DNA from: an uncultured Polaromonas sp. | Lineage (GTDB): Bacteria; Pseudomonadota; Gammaproteobacteria; Burkholderiales; Burkholderiaceae | Assembly (NCBI GenBank): GCA_946479075.1 | Contig: CAMLDT010000157.1 | Coordinates: 1-8,173, forward strand | Length of the DNA stretch: 8,173 nt | Reading direction: 5' to 3' | Program-made: the position numbers and the translations under genes | Notes under the pieces: generated by a model | The model's input: only the letters and a program-made list of their open reading frames with translations | What the model was told of the DNA's origin: nothing | Databases searched by the model: none | Part shown: positions 6,552 through 8,173 of the stretch, one piece after another | How the letters are laid out: every line of letters begins with the position of its first letter | Numbering within the stretch: the stretch's first letter is position 1

Positions 6552-7528
6552 ACAAGCCCCGCATTGTGGTTCTCGATGACAGCGAGCGCGCCATGCGCCG
6601 CCTGGGCGACTGGTCCCGCATCGATACGCTGGCCGATGTGACCATCCACCACGCGCCGCTTGCCGGCGCCGCACTGGTCGAGGCACTGCAGGACGCCGAC
6701 GCCATCGTGCTGATGCGCGACCGCACGCCTTTCACGGCCGAACTGCTGGCGCAACTGCCCCGGCTGCGCTACCTGGTGTTCACCGGCACACGCAACACCA
6801 AGCTGGACCTCGCCGCACTGGCGGCCCGCAACATTCCGGTCAGCTACACCGAATTCGGGCCGTCCAAGGACAGCACCTGCGAGCTGACCTGGGCGCTGAT
6901 CCTGGCCGCCACCAAACAACTGGTCAGCCGCAGTGCGGCCCTGAAAGCCGGCAACTGGCGCGGCGACGCCGCTGAAACCCTGCCGGTGACGCTGGCCGGG
7001 CAGCGCCTGGGCCTGATCGGGCTGGGTGAAATCGGCGGACGCGTGGCCCGGGTCGGCAAGGCCCTGGGCATGGACGTGGTGAGCTGGAGCCCGCGCATGA
7101 CGGCCGAACGGGCCGCTGAACAGGGCGTGGCTTTTGTGCCGCTGGACGAACTGCTGGCGACCTCCAGGGTGGTCAGCCTGCATCTGGTGGTGCTGCCCAC
7201 GACCCGGCACCTGATCAACGCCGACCGCCTGGCACTGATGCAGCCGGGCAGCCTGCTGGTCAACACATCGCGCTCGGAATTGATAGACACCCTGGCGCTG
7301 GTGGAGGCGCTGCAGCAGGGCCGGCCCGGCATGGCGGCGCTGGACGTCTTTGATGCAGAACCCCTGCCGGCGGGCGACCCGCTGCGCGGCCTGCCCAACG
7401 TGCTCCTGAGCCCGCACATGGGCTTTGTCACCGAGGCCGTTTTCCAGAATTTTGCGGCGGGCGCGACCGAATGCCTGCTGGCCTGGCTGGAACAGCGCCC
7501 GCTGGTCCGCCAACTCGTTCCCGGCTGA
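6548..7528 (+). CDS. D-2-hydroxyacid dehydrogenase family protein
   Basis: This complete 326-residue NAD(P)-dependent D-isomer-specific 2-hydroxyacid dehydrogenase has an N-terminal catalytic lobe (1-about 110, with DADAIVLMRDRTPF and RYLVFTGTRNTKLD) and a Rossmann lobe. The Rossmann lobe contains GLIGLGEIGGRVA (155-167, GxGxxG at 158-163), LHLVVLPTTRHLI (211-223), NTSRSELID (239-247) with catalytic Arg242, FDAEPLP (268-274) with Glu271, and LSPHMGF (287-293) with His290. All three catalytic residues are present. The usual Arg-Gly after the catalytic Arg is Arg-Ser here, a tolerated variant. The four-base ATGA overlap with the PrpD-family gene indicates translational coupling and a shared pathway: this enzyme likely makes or consumes a 2-keto acid next to the PrpD step. 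It is the last gene of the cluster; rpoH follows after about 200 bases with its own promoter. Confidence 0.92.
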   Translation: MNKPRIVVLDDSERAMRRLGDWSRIDTLADVTIHHAPLAGAALVEALQDADAIVLMRDRTPFTAELLAQLPRLRYLVFTGTRNTKLDLAALAARNIPVSYTEFGPSKDSTCELTWALILAATKQLVSRSAALKAGNWRGDAAETLPVTLAGQRLGLIGLGEIGGRVARVGKALGMDVVSWSPRMTAERAAEQGVAFVPLDELLATSRVVSLHLVVLPTTRHLINADRLALMQPGSLLVNTSRSELIDTLALVEALQQGRPGMAALDVFDAEPLPAGDPLRGLPNVLLSPHMGFVTEAVFQNFAAGATECLLAWLEQRPLVRQLVPG

Positions 7529-7557
7529 GCAGCCCGCGGGCGTTGTTGGACGCCGTC

Positions 7558-7589
7558 CAGTCTGGCTACTTTCCTACAGCGCCAGACTG
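7558..7589 (+). other. 9-bp hairpin after the dehydrogenase gene
   Basis: CAGTCTGGC at 7558-7566 pairs perfectly with GCCAGACTG at 7581-7589 across a 14-base loop. A smaller competing hairpin, TGGAC (7547-7551) with GTCCA (7555-7559), overlaps its left arm. It lies 29 bases after the dehydrogenase stop, where a terminator would be expected, but no T-tract follows. It could be a Rho-associated 3' structure or part of a small RNA. Confidence 0.4.
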
Positions 7590-7622
7590 AACCAAAGCGC
7601 AGGATGAGGAACCAACAGGGAG

Positions 7623-7662
7623 GACTCAGGGTTTACGCTTATAGCCAGACCCTATGCGAGTC
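7623..7662 (+). other. Bulged inverted repeat upstream of the rpoH promoter
   Basis: GACTC (7623-7627) pairs with GAGTC (7658-7662) and AGGGT (7628-7632) with ACCCT (7649-7653). This gives ten base pairs with a four-base bulge and a 16-base loop. An eight-base direct repeat, GACCCTAT, occurs at 7648-7655 and again at 7666-7673, where it overlaps the -35 box of the proposed rpoH promoter. It may be a regulator site or a transcript structure; neither is demonstrated. Confidence 0.3.
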
Positions 7663-7663
7663 A

Positions 7664-7693
7664 TTGACCCTATTGCTTAGCACTCTCTTTAAT
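7664..7693 (+). promoter_or_regulatory. Probable sigma-70 promoter of rpoH
   Basis: TTGACC at 7664-7669 (5 of 6 matches to TTGACA) is followed, after 18 bases, by TTTAAT at 7688-7693 (5 of 6 matches to TATAAT). Transcription would start near 7700, giving a leader of about 30 bases that includes AAGGAG at 7718-7723. The -10 box lies in the spacer of the CIRCE element, so HrcA binding would directly block it. Confidence 0.6.
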
Positions 7694-7703
7694 AGAGTGC
7701 TAA
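7677..7703 (+). promoter_or_regulatory. CIRCE element (HrcA operator) controlling rpoH
   Basis: This is a perfect 9-9-9 inverted repeat: TTAGCACTC at 7677-7685, a nine-base spacer, and GAGTGCTAA at 7695-7703. It is identical to the classical CIRCE consensus bound by the heat-shock repressor HrcA, which in turn depends on GroEL. It lies 28 bases before the rpoH start codon and overlaps the proposed -10 box and start point. It implies HrcA repression of rpoH under non-stress conditions. Confidence 0.95.
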
Positions 7704-7714
7704 TATTGACTTCA

Positions 7715-7730
7715 GAAAAGGAGTTTTCCT
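7715..7730 (+). promoter_or_regulatory. Small hairpin enclosing the rpoH Shine-Dalgarno
   Basis: GAAAA (7715-7719) can pair with TTTTC (7724-7728), leaving GGAG in the loop. Alternatively AGGA (7719-7722) can pair with TCCT (7727-7730), masking the ribosome binding site. Both stems are short and AU-rich or four base pairs long, so they would melt easily. An RNA-thermometer role is speculative. Confidence 0.3.
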
Positions 7731-7731
7731 C

Positions 7732-8173
7732 ATGTCCTATGCACTTTCCCCTCAAGTGACACCCGCCAGCACGGCCTTGGCGAGCGCCAATCCGTGGTCG
7801 CTGTTGCCGCCTTTGGGCAATCTGGACGCCTATATTTCTGCGGTCAACCGCCTCCCCATGCTCACACTGGAACAGGAGCAGGAGTTTGCGCGCAGCCTCA
7901 AGGACAACAACGATCTTGACGCTGCCGGTAAGTTGGTGCTCTCTCACTTGCGTCTGGTGGTAGCCACCTCCCGCAAATACCTGGGTTACGGCCTGCCCCA
8001 CGCCGACCTGATCCAGGAAGGCAATATCGGCCTGATGAAAGCGGTCAAACGCTTTGATCCGGATCAGGGCGTGCGCCTGGTCAGCTATGCGCTGCACTGG
8101 ATCAAGGCCGAGATGCACGAGTACATCCTGAAAAACTGGCGCATGGTCAAGGTGGCGACCACCAAGGCCCAGC
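7732..8173 (+). CDS. rpoH: RNA polymerase heat-shock sigma factor RpoH (sigma-32), 5' part
   Basis: The first 147 codons of rpoH run off the end of the window. RpoH directs RNA polymerase to heat-shock promoters. The sequence shows region 1.2 ([23 protein letters not shown], about 31-53), then region 2.1-2.4 with [16 protein letters not shown] (68-83), [21 protein letters not shown] (88-108) and [22 protein letters not shown] (115-136). It then has VKVATTKAQ (139-147), leading into the RpoH box that distinguishes sigma-32 from other sigma-70 group members. The [16 protein letters not shown] region is characteristic of RpoH rather than RpoD or RpoS. The start is supported by AAGGAG at 7718-7723, eight bases upstream. 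It is controlled by a CIRCE/HrcA site and is not part of the preceding catabolic operon. Confidence 0.95.
   Translation, partial: MSYALSPQVTPASTALASANPWSLLPPLGNLDAYISAVNRLPMLTLEQEQEFARSLKDNNDLDAAGKLVLSHLRLVVATSRKYLGYGLPHADLIQEGNIGLMKAVKRFDPDQGVRLVSYALHWIKAEMHEYILKNWRMVKVATTKAQ

Noticed and set aside
7604..7759. A 51-codon open frame crossing the rpoH promoter
   Set aside because: It runs through the CIRCE element and promoter and overlaps the rpoH start in another frame, and its only upstream purines give no convincing ribosome binding site.
1..8173. CRISPR array, insertion sequence, phage, tRNA/rRNA or defence genes
   Set aside because: I saw no repeat-spacer pattern, transposase or integrase, terminal inverted repeats, RNA gene signature or defence-type domain on either strand.

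Overview
The window looks like chromosomal DNA of a high-GC betaproteobacterium, order Burkholderiales and most likely family Comamonadaceae (Polaromonas, Rhodoferax or Variovorax type). The reasons are two orphan TctC/Bug-type periplasmic binding proteins, an HrcA/CIRCE site directly in front of rpoH, and an intergenic element at about 5074-5136 that matches, from memory, a dispersed repeat of that family. All convincing genes lie on the + strand.

Positions 1-2284 hold the 3' end of a D-2-hydroxyacid dehydrogenase, then a malate/L-lactate/sulfolactate-type (Ldh/ComC) dehydrogenase that overlaps it by one base, then an intact Bug-type solute-binding protein. Positions 2405-3236 hold two small membrane-protein genes unrelated to this theme: a DUF962/Mpo1-like protein and a short hypothetical with a charged tail. 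Positions 3320-4063 hold a GntR/FCD regulator behind a palindromic operator-like site and an unusual polypyrimidine leader with no Shine-Dalgarno sequence. Positions 4100-5071 hold a second Bug gene that is full length but broken by two adjacent in-frame stop codons. After the repeat element come an MmgE/PrpD-family gene (5172-6551) and a second D-2-hydroxyacid dehydrogenase (6548-7528), which overlap by four bases.

The metabolic genes read as a catabolic cluster for an unidentified 2-hydroxy or tricarboxylic acid. Bug proteins would capture the acid, NAD(P)-dependent dehydrogenases of two unrelated families would interconvert hydroxy- and keto-acids, an MmgE/PrpD enzyme would dehydrate or decarboxylate, and the FCD regulator would sense an organic acid. 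The substrate cannot be deduced from sequence alone.

The last 640 bases hold a structured intergenic region and the start of rpoH (heat-shock sigma-32). A perfect CIRCE element is laid over the probable rpoH promoter, and a small hairpin includes its ribosome binding site. I see no mobile element, CRISPR array, tRNA or rRNA, and no convincing new defence system. The most notable points are the CIRCE-controlled rpoH, the tandem-stop Bug gene, and the pairing of two unrelated 2-hydroxyacid dehydrogenases.
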